Below, in pieces: positions 16,411 to 24,631 of a DNA stretch of 64,000 nt. Each line of letters opens with the position of its first letter. Within the stretch, counting starts at the first letter, position 1. Both the position numbers and the translations under genes were made by a program. The notes under the pieces are model-generated. The model was not told the DNA's origin. It saw nothing but the letters and a program-made list of their open reading frames with translations, and searched no databases. This DNA is from Nocardia anocheti. GTDB taxonomy: Bacteria > Actinomycetota > Actinomycetes > Mycobacteriales > Mycobacteriaceae. Location: the NCBI RefSeq assembly GCF_029675105.1, contig NZ_JAQQFV010000009.1, forward strand, positions 1 through 64,000, written 5' to 3'.

Positions 16411-19400
16411 GCGAGGGGTCGAAGACGATGACCATCCGGTGGTCGGGCCGCGGCGCGGAGAAGCCCTCCATCTTGTCCTTGTTCAGGACATTGCTCGCGC
16501 CCGCGTCGATGGTGTAGTCGTAGTCGGTGTTGCCCGCGCCGGGGAATTCGGTGTACTCCTCGACGCGGAACGGCGGCCGGTTGTCGTAGAGGTCGAGCAG
16601 GGCGGCCCAGAGATGGTCGCCGTCGATGTGGCCGCGGTCGCCGGGGTAACCCTTGCTCGGATCGGCCGATTCGGACTTCATGTCCCACTGCAGCTCGATC
16701 CGACCGCCGGGCGCGAGGGTGTGTTCCAGGTTGGCGGCGATGTCGAGGTACGCCTCGGGCGGCAGTTTGGCGCTGACATTGTTGACGAAGATCCGGCCCA
16801 CCCCGCCGGTGCCGCCGTCGCCCAGGATGTGGCCGCCGCCGAGCATGTCGCCGAACACCAGCACCGTCCCGGCCTCGGTGAGCGGACCGGGATCGAGGAT
16901 GCCGAGCCCGCGCCTGCGCTGACTGGGAATCGCGAACGACTCGGCCAACTCGGTCTTGACGACCAGGCCGCCGCCGGTGCGATCGGCGGGCGGTGTCATC
17001 TCGACGGCGAAGGCGCTGCGCCCGACACCGACATCGATGGTGTGCCCGTTCGGTACTCCCGTCGGCGGACGGTGCGCCAGCGGCAGCGGCTCGTTGTACT
17101 CGCCGAAACGGATCTGCTCGAGCGGCAGCCGGTGCAGCGGGCGCGGGCGGGGAACGACCTCCACGGCCGAGACCCCGTGCACCGGATCGTGGATCATCAC
17201 CGTGTACTCGATATTGATCCCGTTCGCGGTGGCCGCCCGGTTCGCCCGGTCGACACCGTGCAGCAGCTCACTCATCGAGCTCGGAGCACCGTCGACGGTC
17301 AGCTGCCCGGTGCGTGATTCGAGGACTCCGGCGAAGCGGTTCGGCGTCGCGGCGAGTGCGTCGGCGGCGTCGTACATGCGCTGGAACGCCTCCGGTCCCA
17401 GCGCCTGGCGGAACGGTTCCGGCATCGCGCTGTGGAAGCGGTCGATGGCCTCGTGGAGGTCGCGAACCCGTTGTGGCCCAACGGTGTTCGGATCGTTGAT
17501 GGCCACGTTGAGCGGGTCCAGCGACGACATCAGGTGTTTGGTCGGCACGTGCTGGCGCGCGTCGGCGAATGTCGGATTCTCGAAGATCGGGTCGAAGATG
17601 CGGCGGGCGAGCTCTTCGCGCATGCGCGCGTCGAGGCCGTGACTCTCGTTGGTGACCAGGTCGCGGACGTGTTCGCCCACCGCCAGTTCGCCCAGGGACG
17701 CCAGGTGCGCGGCACTGGCGCGGTCGAATTCGGTCGGGGTGAGCGAGGTGCCGAAGATCGGGCGCTGCTCGGTGAGACCGGCGCGTTCGAGCGCGTAGCG
17801 GTGGGCCAGCAGCGGATCGTGGGTGGCGAGCAGCCCCTCGGTGGTGCTGCCGGGCCGCAGGTCGACGCGTTCGGCGAGGTCGGCGAGGTCGCGGCGCAGG
17901 CCGGGGAGCTGGCCGCCCCTGGCCGGGTCGACGGCGGCGGCATCGATCTTGTCGAGCAGCACCCGCACCTCGGCGAAGCGACCGCCGAGGTGATCGGTCA
18001 TCCGGTCGGGACGCTCGCGCACCGGGTCGATGACGATCTCGGGTTCCTGCGCGAGCCGGATCTCGGCGACCTCGTGGGCGATGCCGCGGATCACGTCCTG
18101 GTCCCTGGCGCGCGGCGCGACCCGCACGTCGTAGCCGGTGCCGTCGGGCCGCTCCCGGAATTCGGCCACCGCACCGTCGTTGGTCGGCTCGACGCGGATC
18201 TGGATATCGCGTCCGTCGGGGAGCAGGAAGCGCCGGGTGTCGCGATTCCAGGCCATGTCCTCGGGGGTGACCAGCGCGAGATTGTCCTCGACCACGCGGA
18301 CCACCTCGAGGGTGGTCAGATCCGGTTGACCCGTTGGACGCGCGTCGGCGTGGAATTCCCCGACGCTCGCCGCCGCACCACGATGCGGTTCGACACCCGA
18401 GCGTGCCCCCGGTTCGACGACCGGCAGTGCGGGCCGGGTGTCGAAGATGCCCTCCCGCACCAGAAGTGAGATCGACTCGATGTTCTGGCCCGGGTACTGC
18501 CCCTGGATGGATTTGCTCACCGATTTCAACGGCAGGCTGATATCGGACTTGGAGCTGATGATCTCGTTGAGGACGGCGTTGGCGAAGGTCTTGGCCTGGT
18601 TGTTGTACAGCGGTCGGTTCGCCATGATGCGCTCGGCGAGTTCGACCAGCTGCGGGTGGGACAGCTCGCGCAACCCGAGGACGGTGCGCGGGCCGTCGCC
18701 GACGGGATTGAGCGCGGCCTTGCCGTCGAACCGGTCGACCAGCATGCGGTCGAAAGTGGCCTGGTCGATGAAGACCGCGAGGTCGACATCGTTGGCGCGC
18801 GGCGTGCGCAGCGAGGACCCCTGCACGACGACATCGGCCACCGGAAGCCCGGCCTCGCGCAGGCCGCCGACGAGATCACCGCTGAACTGCCGGAATTCGG
18901 CGGCGTCGGCGAACTTGTAGGGAAAGCCGCGCTCGGCGACGACCTCGACCCAGTTGTGCATCTGCTGGGTGAGTTCGGGTGCGGTGATGGGCTTGGCGGT
19001 GCGCGAACCGATCTGCACCAGGTCTTCGATGGTCCGCTGATCGAGCCCGAGTCTGCGGCCCTCGCCGACGATGCTCGCCAATTCAGCGTCGGTGTAGGTG
19101 AGTTCGAACTTGCTCGGCCGCTCGGCGATCCACGCCCGCACGTTCTCGGTGACGTTCTGGACGGGGTCGACGGTCGAAGTCTCGGCCCGCCCCGGCTCCG
19201 CGACGGCCGTCTCGGCACGACCCGCCTCGGGGACGGCGACGTCGGCTCGGCTCGTCTCGGTGCGACCCGGCTCGGGAACGGCGACGTCGGCTCGGCTCGT
19301 CTCGGCGCGACCAGCCTCGGGGACGGCGACGTCGGCTCGGCCCGATTCGGCGCGGCCCGCCTCGGGAACGGAGTCAGCCGGGCTCGAAACCCGCGTCTCG

Positions 19401-21124
19401 CCGCGGACTCCGGGTTCGCCCGCACCGGTGGACGGCGCGGCGGGGTCCTTCGGGCCACCGTGTTCGACCGTGGTCGGCGGCTCGGCCGTGGCGCGCACGG
19501 TCTGCCCGCCGGTCCCCGTCCGGCTCTCGCCGGTGACCGCGGCGGGTCCCTCTTTCGAGGTCGCCGCGAGGTTGGATCTGGGGGTGCTCTGTTCGGCGAC
19601 TCCGGCGCGCGAGGGGGCGGTGTTGTTCTTGGCGGTCTCGCCCGCGGCGTCCCTGGCGGCCGGGCGGTCAGCGGAACGCGTCTCGGCCGGAGTGCCGCCC
19701 GGCCGTTCGGCGACGCGTGCTCCCGAATCCGGTGTGCGGACACCGGTTTCGGCGGGTCGGGTGGTCCCGCTCTCCGCCCTGGCGCCGGTCTCGGGTGCCC
19801 GCGTGGTGCCGGTCTCGGCGCGCGCCCCGGAGTCGGTGCGCATCGTGGCGTCCGCGGGGCGCACCGCGCTGCCGTCACGTGGCGTCGCGGCCGCGTTGTT
19901 CCAGTCCGAGCGCAACTGTTCTAGCCGGGCCACGTGCTGATCGCTGTACTGGCCCTTGGATTCGATCTTGACGTCGTTGACCTGCTGGAACACCTCGCGG
20001 GCGCGGTTCTGTTCCGGTCCCGCCGCGAAACGGTCGGGGTGGGTCTGTTTGGCCAGGTCGTGGTAGAGCGCCTTGCCGTCACGCACGGATGCCTCGGTGA
20101 CGACGGGTGCCTTGCCGGTCGTCCCGGCGGGGGACATGCGCGGCGAGTCCATCTTCGGCGCGTTGCCGAGCCCGGCGCCGTGGCGCACCCCGTGCGCACC
20201 ACCGAGGGCGGCGCCGACGACCACCAGTTTCGGGTCGAAGGTGGTGTCGATCTTGCTCGCGTCGAAATAGCCCTGCCTGAGCTGGTCACCGACCTGCCAG
20301 ACCAACCCGCCGCCGTACATGCCGAGCCCGGCCGCGCTGCCGCCGGTGACACCGCTGACCAGTCCGCGCATGGCCGGACTCAGCGCGGTGCGCCCGAGTA
20401 GCTTGTTCATGCCCATGCCGACGGGCGCGCCGAGCAGACCGCCCGCGCCCCACTCGAATCCGGTGCGCAGGTTCTGACCGAGATCGAAGGTATCGCGGTG
20501 ACCCATGCCCATCTGATAGGCCTGGATGCCGCCGTCCAGACCCAGGCCCATCCCGCCCGCCTTCAACCCGGCGATGGCGATCTGCTTCAGATACGGCTTG
20601 AGCAGGTTACGCAGACCGACCCGGCCTGCCTCCAGCGCGAGCTGTTCCAACCCACGGGTGGCGACAGTGCCGATCGTGGTCCGTCCGGCCGCCAGCGCGA
20701 GCGGCACGCCCGCCGAACCCCACGGCCAGGCCGCGATCAACGCGTAGACGGCGTAGGCGGTGATGAGGGCGAAGCTGCCCTCCATGATCTTGGTGTATTC
20801 GAGCTGGGTACCGCCGTTGCGGGTGTAGTCGCCCAGTTCCTCCAGCGCCTTGGCCAGCTCGTCGATCGAATGCTCACCGGCGAACAGCTTGTCGAATTCG
20901 CGCTTGACCGCGACCGCGCCGTCACCGCTGTAGAACTTGGCGGTGGCGTCGGTGACCGAGCGCAGGTCCGGTTCGAGCTCGCGCAGGTCCGCCGCCGCCT
21001 GTTTCCAGGCGTCACCGAGGGTGAACAGATCGTCTTCGTCGCCCTTGGGATAGGCCTGACCGAAGTTGAGCGCCTGCAGGATCCAGCCGGGAACCAGATC
21101 GAAGACCGAGGCTAGACCCGACAC
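16382..21124 (-). CDS. CpnT-like polymorphic toxin with J-domain, nucleotidyltransferase and methyltransferase-like regions
   Basis: 1580 residues. Residues 1-115 form a WXG100-like helical domain (WKQAAADLREL from Trp40, then QLEYTKIM) shared with the 6450-aa protein. A Gly/Ala-rich hydrophobic stretch (117-330) follows, as in CpnT-type T7SS toxins. Residues ~345-395 look like a J domain with HPD at 362-364. A long Glu/Arg/Thr/Pro-rich linker with 15-residue repeats runs to ~660. Near 769 a GSS...NDVDLAVF pattern (Asp779, Asp781) matches the nucleotidyltransferase fold. Further on are AHEVAEIR and an Rossmann-like end: IDVGVGRSAFAVEM (~1362-1376) and LAPGGRIELQW (~1469), suggesting a SAM methyltransferase-like C-terminus. 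It lies 25 bp after the YbaB-like gene. Which domain is toxic is not known. Confidence 0.7.
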   Translation of the reverse strand: MSGLASVFDLVPGWILQALNFGQAYPKGDEDDLFTLGDAWKQAAADLRELEPDLRSVTDATAKFYSGDGAVAVKREFDKLFAGEHSIDELAKALEELGDYTRNGGTQLEYTKIMEGSFALITAYAVYALIAAWPWGSAGVPLALAAGRTTIGTVATRGLEQLALEAGRVGLRNLLKPYLKQIAIAGLKAGGMGLGLDGGIQAYQMGMGHRDTFDLGQNLRTGFEWGAGGLLGAPVGMGMNKLLGRTALSPAMRGLVSGVTGGSAAGLGMYGGGLVWQVGDQLRQGYFDASKIDTTFDPKLVVVGAALGGAHGVRHGAGLGNAPKMDSPRMSPAGTTGKAPVVTEASVRDGKALYHDLAKQTHPDRFAAGPEQNRAREVFQQVNDVKIESKGQYSDQHVARLEQLRSDWNNAAATPRDGSAVRPADATMRTDSGARAETGTTRAPETGARAESGTTRPAETGVRTPDSGARVAERPGGTPAETRSADRPAARDAAGETAKNNTAPSRAGVAEQSTPRSNLAATSKEGPAAVTGESRTGTGGQTVRATAEPPTTVEHGGPKDPAAPSTGAGEPGVRGETRVSSPADSVPEAGRAESGRADVAVPEAGRAETSRADVAVPEPGRTETSRADVAVPEAGRAETAVAEPGRAETSTVDPVQNVTENVRAWIAERPSKFELTYTDAELASIVGEGRRLGLDQRTIEDLVQIGSRTAKPITAPELTQQMHNWVEVVAERGFPYKFADAAEFRQFSGDLVGGLREAGLPVADVVVQGSSLRTPRANDVDLAVFIDQATFDRMLVDRFDGKAALNPVGDGPRTVLGLRELSHPQLVELAERIMANRPLYNNQAKTFANAVLNEIISSKSDISLPLKSVSKSIQGQYPGQNIESISLLVREGIFDTRPALPVVEPGARSGVEPHRGAAASVGEFHADARPTGQPDLTTLEVVRVVEDNLALVTPEDMAWNRDTRRFLLPDGRDIQIRVEPTNDGAVAEFRERPDGTGYDVRVAPRARDQDVIRGIAHEVAEIRLAQEPEIVIDPVRERPDRMTDHLGGRFAEVRVLLDKIDAAAVDPARGGQLPGLRRDLADLAERVDLRPGSTTEGLLATHDPLLAHRYALERAGLTEQRPIFGTSLTPTEFDRASAAHLASLGELAVGEHVRDLVTNESHGLDARMREELARRIFDPIFENPTFADARQHVPTKHLMSSLDPLNVAINDPNTVGPQRVRDLHEAIDRFHSAMPEPFRQALGPEAFQRMYDAADALAATPNRFAGVLESRTGQLTVDGAPSSMSELLHGVDRANRAATANGINIEYTVMIHDPVHGVSAVEVVPRPRPLHRLPLEQIRFGEYNEPLPLAHRPPTGVPNGHTIDVGVGRSAFAVEMTPPADRTGGGLVVKTELAESFAIPSQRRRGLGILDPGPLTEAGTVLVFGDMLGGGHILGDGGTGGVGRIFVNNVSAKLPPEAYLDIAANLEHTLAPGGRIELQWDMKSESADPSKGYPGDRGHIDGDHLWAALLDLYDNRPPFRVEEYTEFPGAGNTDYDYTIDAGASNVLNKDKMEGFSAPRPDHRMVIVFDPSLRGQLPPPR
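19211..19370 (-). repeat. 45-bp in-frame repeats in the linker of the 1580-aa toxin
   Basis: Three to four copies of a 45-nt unit encode PEAGRAETSRADVAV-like peptides. It is part of a disordered linker rich in Glu, Arg and Thr between the J-domain and nucleotidyltransferase-like regions. Confidence 0.8.
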
Positions 21125-21149
21125 CGGTCACCTCCGTGCCAGCGGTCGA

Positions 21150-21632
21150 TCACCAGGCGGACTCGGCGGCGTCGGTGAGGGCGGTGAATCGCACGGTGCC
21201 GTCGGCGGGTTCGTCGTCACGACGGCGCGCGCTCGGCGGGGTGAGCGGCGCGCGCGGCGGTTCCGGGATCATGTCCTGGACATCGGGCATGCCGGGCACG
21301 AAGTCCGACAGCCGGGGGATGCGCGCGGTGTCGGCGCGCAGGGTGTCGAGCACGTCTTTGGTCTGGCGCCGCATGACCGCCGCCGCGTCCTGGGCAGCGG
21401 TGGTGATCGCCTTGGCGATGGCGGAGTGGTCGAGGTCGGAGATGTTGTCGGAGAAGCGAACCTGGATGACGACGTTCTCCGCGTTCACCACCACGCTCAC
21501 CCGACCCGCCGCCGCGGTGGCCGTGGCGGTGAGCTGTGCCTGCTCCCGCTGGGCGCGGGCGATGGCGGTCATGCCCTCGCGCACGGTGTCGGCGAGGTCT
21601 TCGAGCTGCGCGCGGGCCGCTTCGTTCGCCAT
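21150..21632 (-). CDS. YbaB/EbfC-like protein of the minus-strand toxin module
   Basis: 160 residues. An N-terminal amphipathic helix is followed by a central sheet (GRVSVVVNAENVVIQVRFSD) and a long helix (IAKAITTAAQDAAAVMRRQT), the pattern of YbaB/EbfC nucleoid proteins, which are recurrent in ESX loci (for example EspL). The C-terminal ~50 residues are Pro-rich and end in ESAW. A paralogue at 24137 ends in SSW. It sits between the Esx-like gene (35 bp upstream) and the toxin gene. A chaperone or adaptor role is inferred from the repeated gene order. Confidence 0.65.
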   Translation of the reverse strand: MANEAARAQLEDLADTVREGMTAIARAQREQAQLTATATAAAGRVSVVVNAENVVIQVRFSDNISDLDHSAIAKAITTAAQDAAAVMRRQTKDVLDTLRADTARIPRLSDFVPGMPDVQDMIPEPPRAPLTPPSARRRDDEPADGTVRFTALTDAAESAW

Positions 21633-21667
21633 CGGTGCCTCCTACCTGCCCGTTCGCCGTCGCGCTG

Positions 21668-21982
21668 TCAGCGCAGACCTTCCTCGTTGGCGCGTTCGGC
21701 GCCGCGGAATCGATCGGCCGCCTCGCGCAGCGCGGTCGAATACGATCGCAGCAGTTGCGCTTTGGAGGAGACCACCGCCTGGAGATTGGTGTCGGAGGCG
21801 GTGTAGCCCTGCTCGCCGTCGGCGAAGTTCTCGCCGAATTCGTCCGCGCCCCAACTACCCCAGTGCGCCGAGGACGCCGAGGACACAGTGCCGAGGATCT
21901 GGTCGATCCGACCGGCCAGCAGCTCGAGATCGCCACCCGTGCCGCGCAGTTCGCTGATGAAGACCTCGACCGGTTGAGTCAT
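21668..21982 (-). CDS. Esx/WXG100-like protein of the minus-strand toxin module
   Basis: 104 residues, nearly all helical, with a central turn SSAHWGSWGADEFGENF. Trp44-Gly45 lies where WXG100 proteins have their hairpin, and the FGENF stretch is matched by FGTNF in the paralogue at 23798, which also has Trp44-Gly45. It has no signal peptide. It probably pairs with the WXG-like domain of the giant toxin for export. It is the first gene of the minus-strand module. Confidence 0.65.
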   Translation of the reverse strand: MTQPVEVFISELRGTGGDLELLAGRIDQILGTVSSASSAHWGSWGADEFGENFADGEQGYTASDTNLQAVVSSKAQLLRSYSTALREAADRFRGAERANEEGLR

Positions 21983-22109
21983 GTCGCACCTCGGCTCGTC
22001 TGGGTGAATCCGAGTCGATCATGACATGAATTCTGAACCATGCCAACGCTAACGGAATCTGAATGGTGGGTGGCTGCGGCGGGTGGTGACGGCATGGCAT
22101 GCTCGCTGC

Positions 22110-22460
22110 ATGGCCCGCACAACGTTCACCGGCGACCTCGAGTCCCCCAGCCACGAGCTGGTGCTCGACCTCGTGCGCGCGTGGCTCGGGCGGCCCGAGC
22201 TGACGATGACGCTGCGGCGGACCGGCTACGAGACGACCTTCGCCGACGACACCATCGAGGTGTACTGCTACGAGGCCAACGGTGGGGGAGACTCCTTCTT
22301 CCTGATCGAGGGCGTCGTCGAGGCCGACCCGGCCGCGGCGGCCCAGCGCCTGGCCGGGCTCGCGACCGCGTGCCGGGCCGCCGGGCTGGCCTGCTCCATC
22401 GACTACGCCGAGGCCGACGCCGACGGTGCGGCGATCGGTCCGGAGTCCAGCATCGAGTGA
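22110..22460 (+). CDS. Small hypothetical protein
   Basis: 116 residues, not recognised. It begins MARTTFTGDLESPSHE, has a central strand pair (YETTFADDTIEVYCYE) and ends in an acidic tail. The ATG at 22110 was preferred over an upstream GTG because the ten extra residues (AWHARC) look non-coding. It leads a three-gene run with the two zinc-finger genes and diverges from the minus-strand toxin module. Confidence 0.5.
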   Translation: MARTTFTGDLESPSHELVLDLVRAWLGRPELTMTLRRTGYETTFADDTIEVYCYEANGGGDSFFLIEGVVEADPAAAAQRLAGLATACRAAGLACSIDYAEADADGAAIGPESSIE

Positions 22461-22484
22461 CCAGCACGCGTGGGCGGAGGACGA

Positions 22485-23177
22485 ATGGCTGAGGTGCCCG
22501 GAGCCGAACAGGAGTTGCGCGCGCTCGGACGCACGCTGCTGGCGCAGGTGCGGGCGGTGGCCGCGCGGGTGACCCCGGACGCGCCGATCCCCGACTCCGC
22601 GCTGCCCGACGCCCCCGAGGTCGCCGAATGGACCGACCCACCGCGCTACCGGTTCCGTCTGCGCGCCCAGACCGCGCTCGCCTCCGGTGCCGCCCCCGAG
22701 GACGCCGTTCGCCGTGGCGCCGAAGCCCTTTCGGCCGCCGGATTCGAGATCGCCGAGGAACATCGGGCCGGAACCGTCGCCGCCAGGATCGTGGTGACCG
22801 GCACCGGGGACGGTTTCCGGATCGAGGTGCGGGTGTGGCCCGCCACCGGCGATGTCGTCTACGCGGGTCTCACCCCGACGCTCGCGCTGGGCCCGCCGCG
22901 CGCCGCCGAACTGCCCGAGCCGGTCCGCACCGTCGCCGAGCCGGGGCATGTCCTGTGCTACGAGTGCGACGGTCTCGGCTGGTGCCCGGCCTGTGGCGGC
23001 AACGGCTGGGTGCTCGACGAACGGGGCCACCGCCGTCTCTGCCCCGAGTGCCACCAACAGCGGGTCTGCCCGATCTGCCGTGGCGCCGGGCAACTCCAGA
23101 TCGCGAGGCTGCGTGACACCGAACGCGCCTTCTACCCGGAGCTGGCCGACGGGCCGGTGGGACAGGACGAGGCATGA
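22485..23177 (+). CDS. Protein with DnaJ-like CxxC zinc domain
   Basis: 230 residues. The first ~150 residues are an alpha/beta domain of unknown role. The C-terminal part has four CxxC pairs (Cys158/161, 166/169, 186/189, 195/198) interleaved with Gly (CDGLGWCPACGGNG), like the DnaJ cysteine-rich domain that binds two zincs. No J domain is present here, yet the neighbouring 1580-aa toxin has a J-domain-like segment. The ATG at 22485 follows GGCGGAGGACG. Its end overlaps the next gene by 4 bp (ATGA). Confidence 0.6.
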   Translation: MAEVPGAEQELRALGRTLLAQVRAVAARVTPDAPIPDSALPDAPEVAEWTDPPRYRFRLRAQTALASGAAPEDAVRRGAEALSAAGFEIAEEHRAGTVAARIVVTGTGDGFRIEVRVWPATGDVVYAGLTPTLALGPPRAAELPEPVRTVAEPGHVLCYECDGLGWCPACGGNGWVLDERGHRRLCPECHQQRVCPICRGAGQLQIARLRDTERAFYPELADGPVGQDEA

Positions 23178-23731
23178 CGAATCTTCCCCTGGCCCGCACC
23201 AATGCCGAAGCGCGCCTGTTCCTGCGCCTGCGGCCGTGCGCGCAGTGCGGTGCGCGGAACTGCGCGTTCCGCAGCTCGGTCGTCGACACCGACGGACCGG
23301 CCGCCCGGTATCGGGGTGAGTGCGAATCCTGCGGTGCGCCACGCGAATACGTCTTCCGGCTGCCCGATCGGGTGTTGCCGCCCCCGGCCGACGCGGTGCG
23401 ATTCGGTGGTGACGAATCCTCGGAATTGCTCGATCCCGGTGAGTGGCTGAGCTATTCCCGCATCTGCGCGGAGCAGGGCGGACCCGACACGGCGGCGGGG
23501 CGCCACGCCGTCGCCACGGCGGTCGCGGCCGTCGCCGAGGTGTTGAAGTTCCTTCCCCCCGGCGCCGACTCCGTGCCCGCGACGGCGTTCTTCGCCCCCG
23601 AGGGGCTCGCGCTGTTCGCCGCCGAGCCGGGCAGTTTCGATCGCGATCGGCTCGACGCCGTGTCCGCCCACTACCGCGCGCTGCTCGCGCGCTGGTCCGC
23701 TGTGCAGAACCCACCATTCATGTTGCCGTAA
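23174..23731 (+). CDS. Zinc-ribbon-containing hypothetical protein
   Basis: 185 residues, translationally coupled to the preceding gene. An N-terminal zinc ribbon is formed by Cys22/Cys25 (CAQCGARNC) and Cys50/Cys53 (CESCGAPREY). The remainder is helical (AVATAVAAVAEVLKFLPPG). No family recognised. Its position between two toxin modules and next to another zinc protein suggests a shared accessory role. Confidence 0.55.
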   Translation: MTNLPLARTNAEARLFLRLRPCAQCGARNCAFRSSVVDTDGPAARYRGECESCGAPREYVFRLPDRVLPPPADAVRFGGDESSELLDPGEWLSYSRICAEQGGPDTAAGRHAVATAVAAVAEVLKFLPPGADSVPATAFFAPEGLALFAAEPGSFDRDRLDAVSAHYRALLARWSAVQNPPFMLP

Positions 23732-23797
23732 CGAATCATTCGCTCATCGCTGCCATTCTGTTGCGCAGGCAAACGAGTTGCGGAGTGGAGGAACCCG

Positions 23798-24118
23798 ATG
23801 GCGGACAAGTTCCAGTACGACCCGTTGCTGTTCCGGCGGGCCGCCGCCAAGACCGGTTCGGTGCGTGACCAGATCACCGGTGTCATCGATCGGCTCGAGG
23901 CCGCGGCCGCGGCGCGTGGGGCCTGCTGGGGCAACGACACCTTCGGCACCAACTTCCACAACGGCGACGCCGACAACGGGTACGGCGCGTCCAAGAAGGG
24001 CTCGATCGGCAGCGCGCGGGTCATCGCCAAGAACATGAACTCCTTCGCCACCGGGCAGCTCGACAGCGCCCGGCTGCTGGAGAAGATGGAAAAGGGCAAC
24101 TATGACGGCATGCGCTGA
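23798..24118 (+). CDS. Esx/WXG100-like protein of the plus-strand toxin module
   Basis: 106 residues. A helix-turn-helix layout has the central ACWGNDTFGTNFHNG turn and Trp44-Gly45 at the same residue numbers as the paralogue at 21668. No signal peptide. GTGGAGGA lies 6-8 nt upstream of the ATG. It is followed after 18 bp by the YbaB-like gene and then the giant toxin. It is probably a co-secreted partner of the giant. Confidence 0.65.
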   Translation: MADKFQYDPLLFRRAAAKTGSVRDQITGVIDRLEAAAAARGACWGNDTFGTNFHNGDADNGYGASKKGSIGSARVIAKNMNSFATGQLDSARLLEKMEKGNYDGMR

Positions 24119-24136
24119 GCGGCGGTCCGTGGCGGC

Positions 24137-24616
24137 ATGACCAACGAACACGCCAAAGCCCAGCTCGCCGACATCCTCGACGGGGTGCAGGCGCAGATGC
24201 GGGCGATCGCGCAGGTCCAGCAGGAACGGGCCAGAATCGTCGCCACCGCGACGGTGCGCAAGCGGGTCACGGTCTCGGTGAACGCCGATTTCAAGGTGAT
24301 CGAGACGAAGTTCGGTGCCGATATCGGTGACCTGACCTATCCCGAGATCGCCCGCGCGGTGACCGAGGCCGCGCAGCAGGCGTGCGCCGAGATCACCCGT
24401 CGCACCGCGGCGATGATGTCGCCGTTGCAGGACAATCACGCGCGGCTGCCCAAGATCACCGACATGGTCGAGGACATGCCGGACCTGATGGTGCCGCAGC
24501 CGGTGGAGGCGTCCATGGCGCCGCCCCACGCGCCGGAGCGGCAGGTCGACGCACCCGAGGCCGCGCAGTACGAGGCACCGACCCGACCGGGTTCGGCTAC
24601 CGACTCGAGCTGGTGA
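24137..24616 (+). CDS. YbaB/EbfC-like protein of the plus-strand toxin module
   Basis: 159 residues, a paralogue of the protein at 21150. HAKAQLADILDGVQAQM, a strand pair (KRVTVSVNADFKVIET), a helix (EIARAVTEAAQQACAEI), then a Pro-rich tail ending DSSW. The order Esx-like, YbaB-like, giant toxin is the same as in the divergent module. The gene lies 15 bp before the giant gene. Confidence 0.65.
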   Translation: MTNEHAKAQLADILDGVQAQMRAIAQVQQERARIVATATVRKRVTVSVNADFKVIETKFGADIGDLTYPEIARAVTEAAQQACAEITRRTAAMMSPLQDNHARLPKITDMVEDMPDLMVPQPVEASMAPPHAPERQVDAPEAAQYEAPTRPGSATDSSW

Positions 24617-24631
24617 CCCGAGTAGCTTCGG

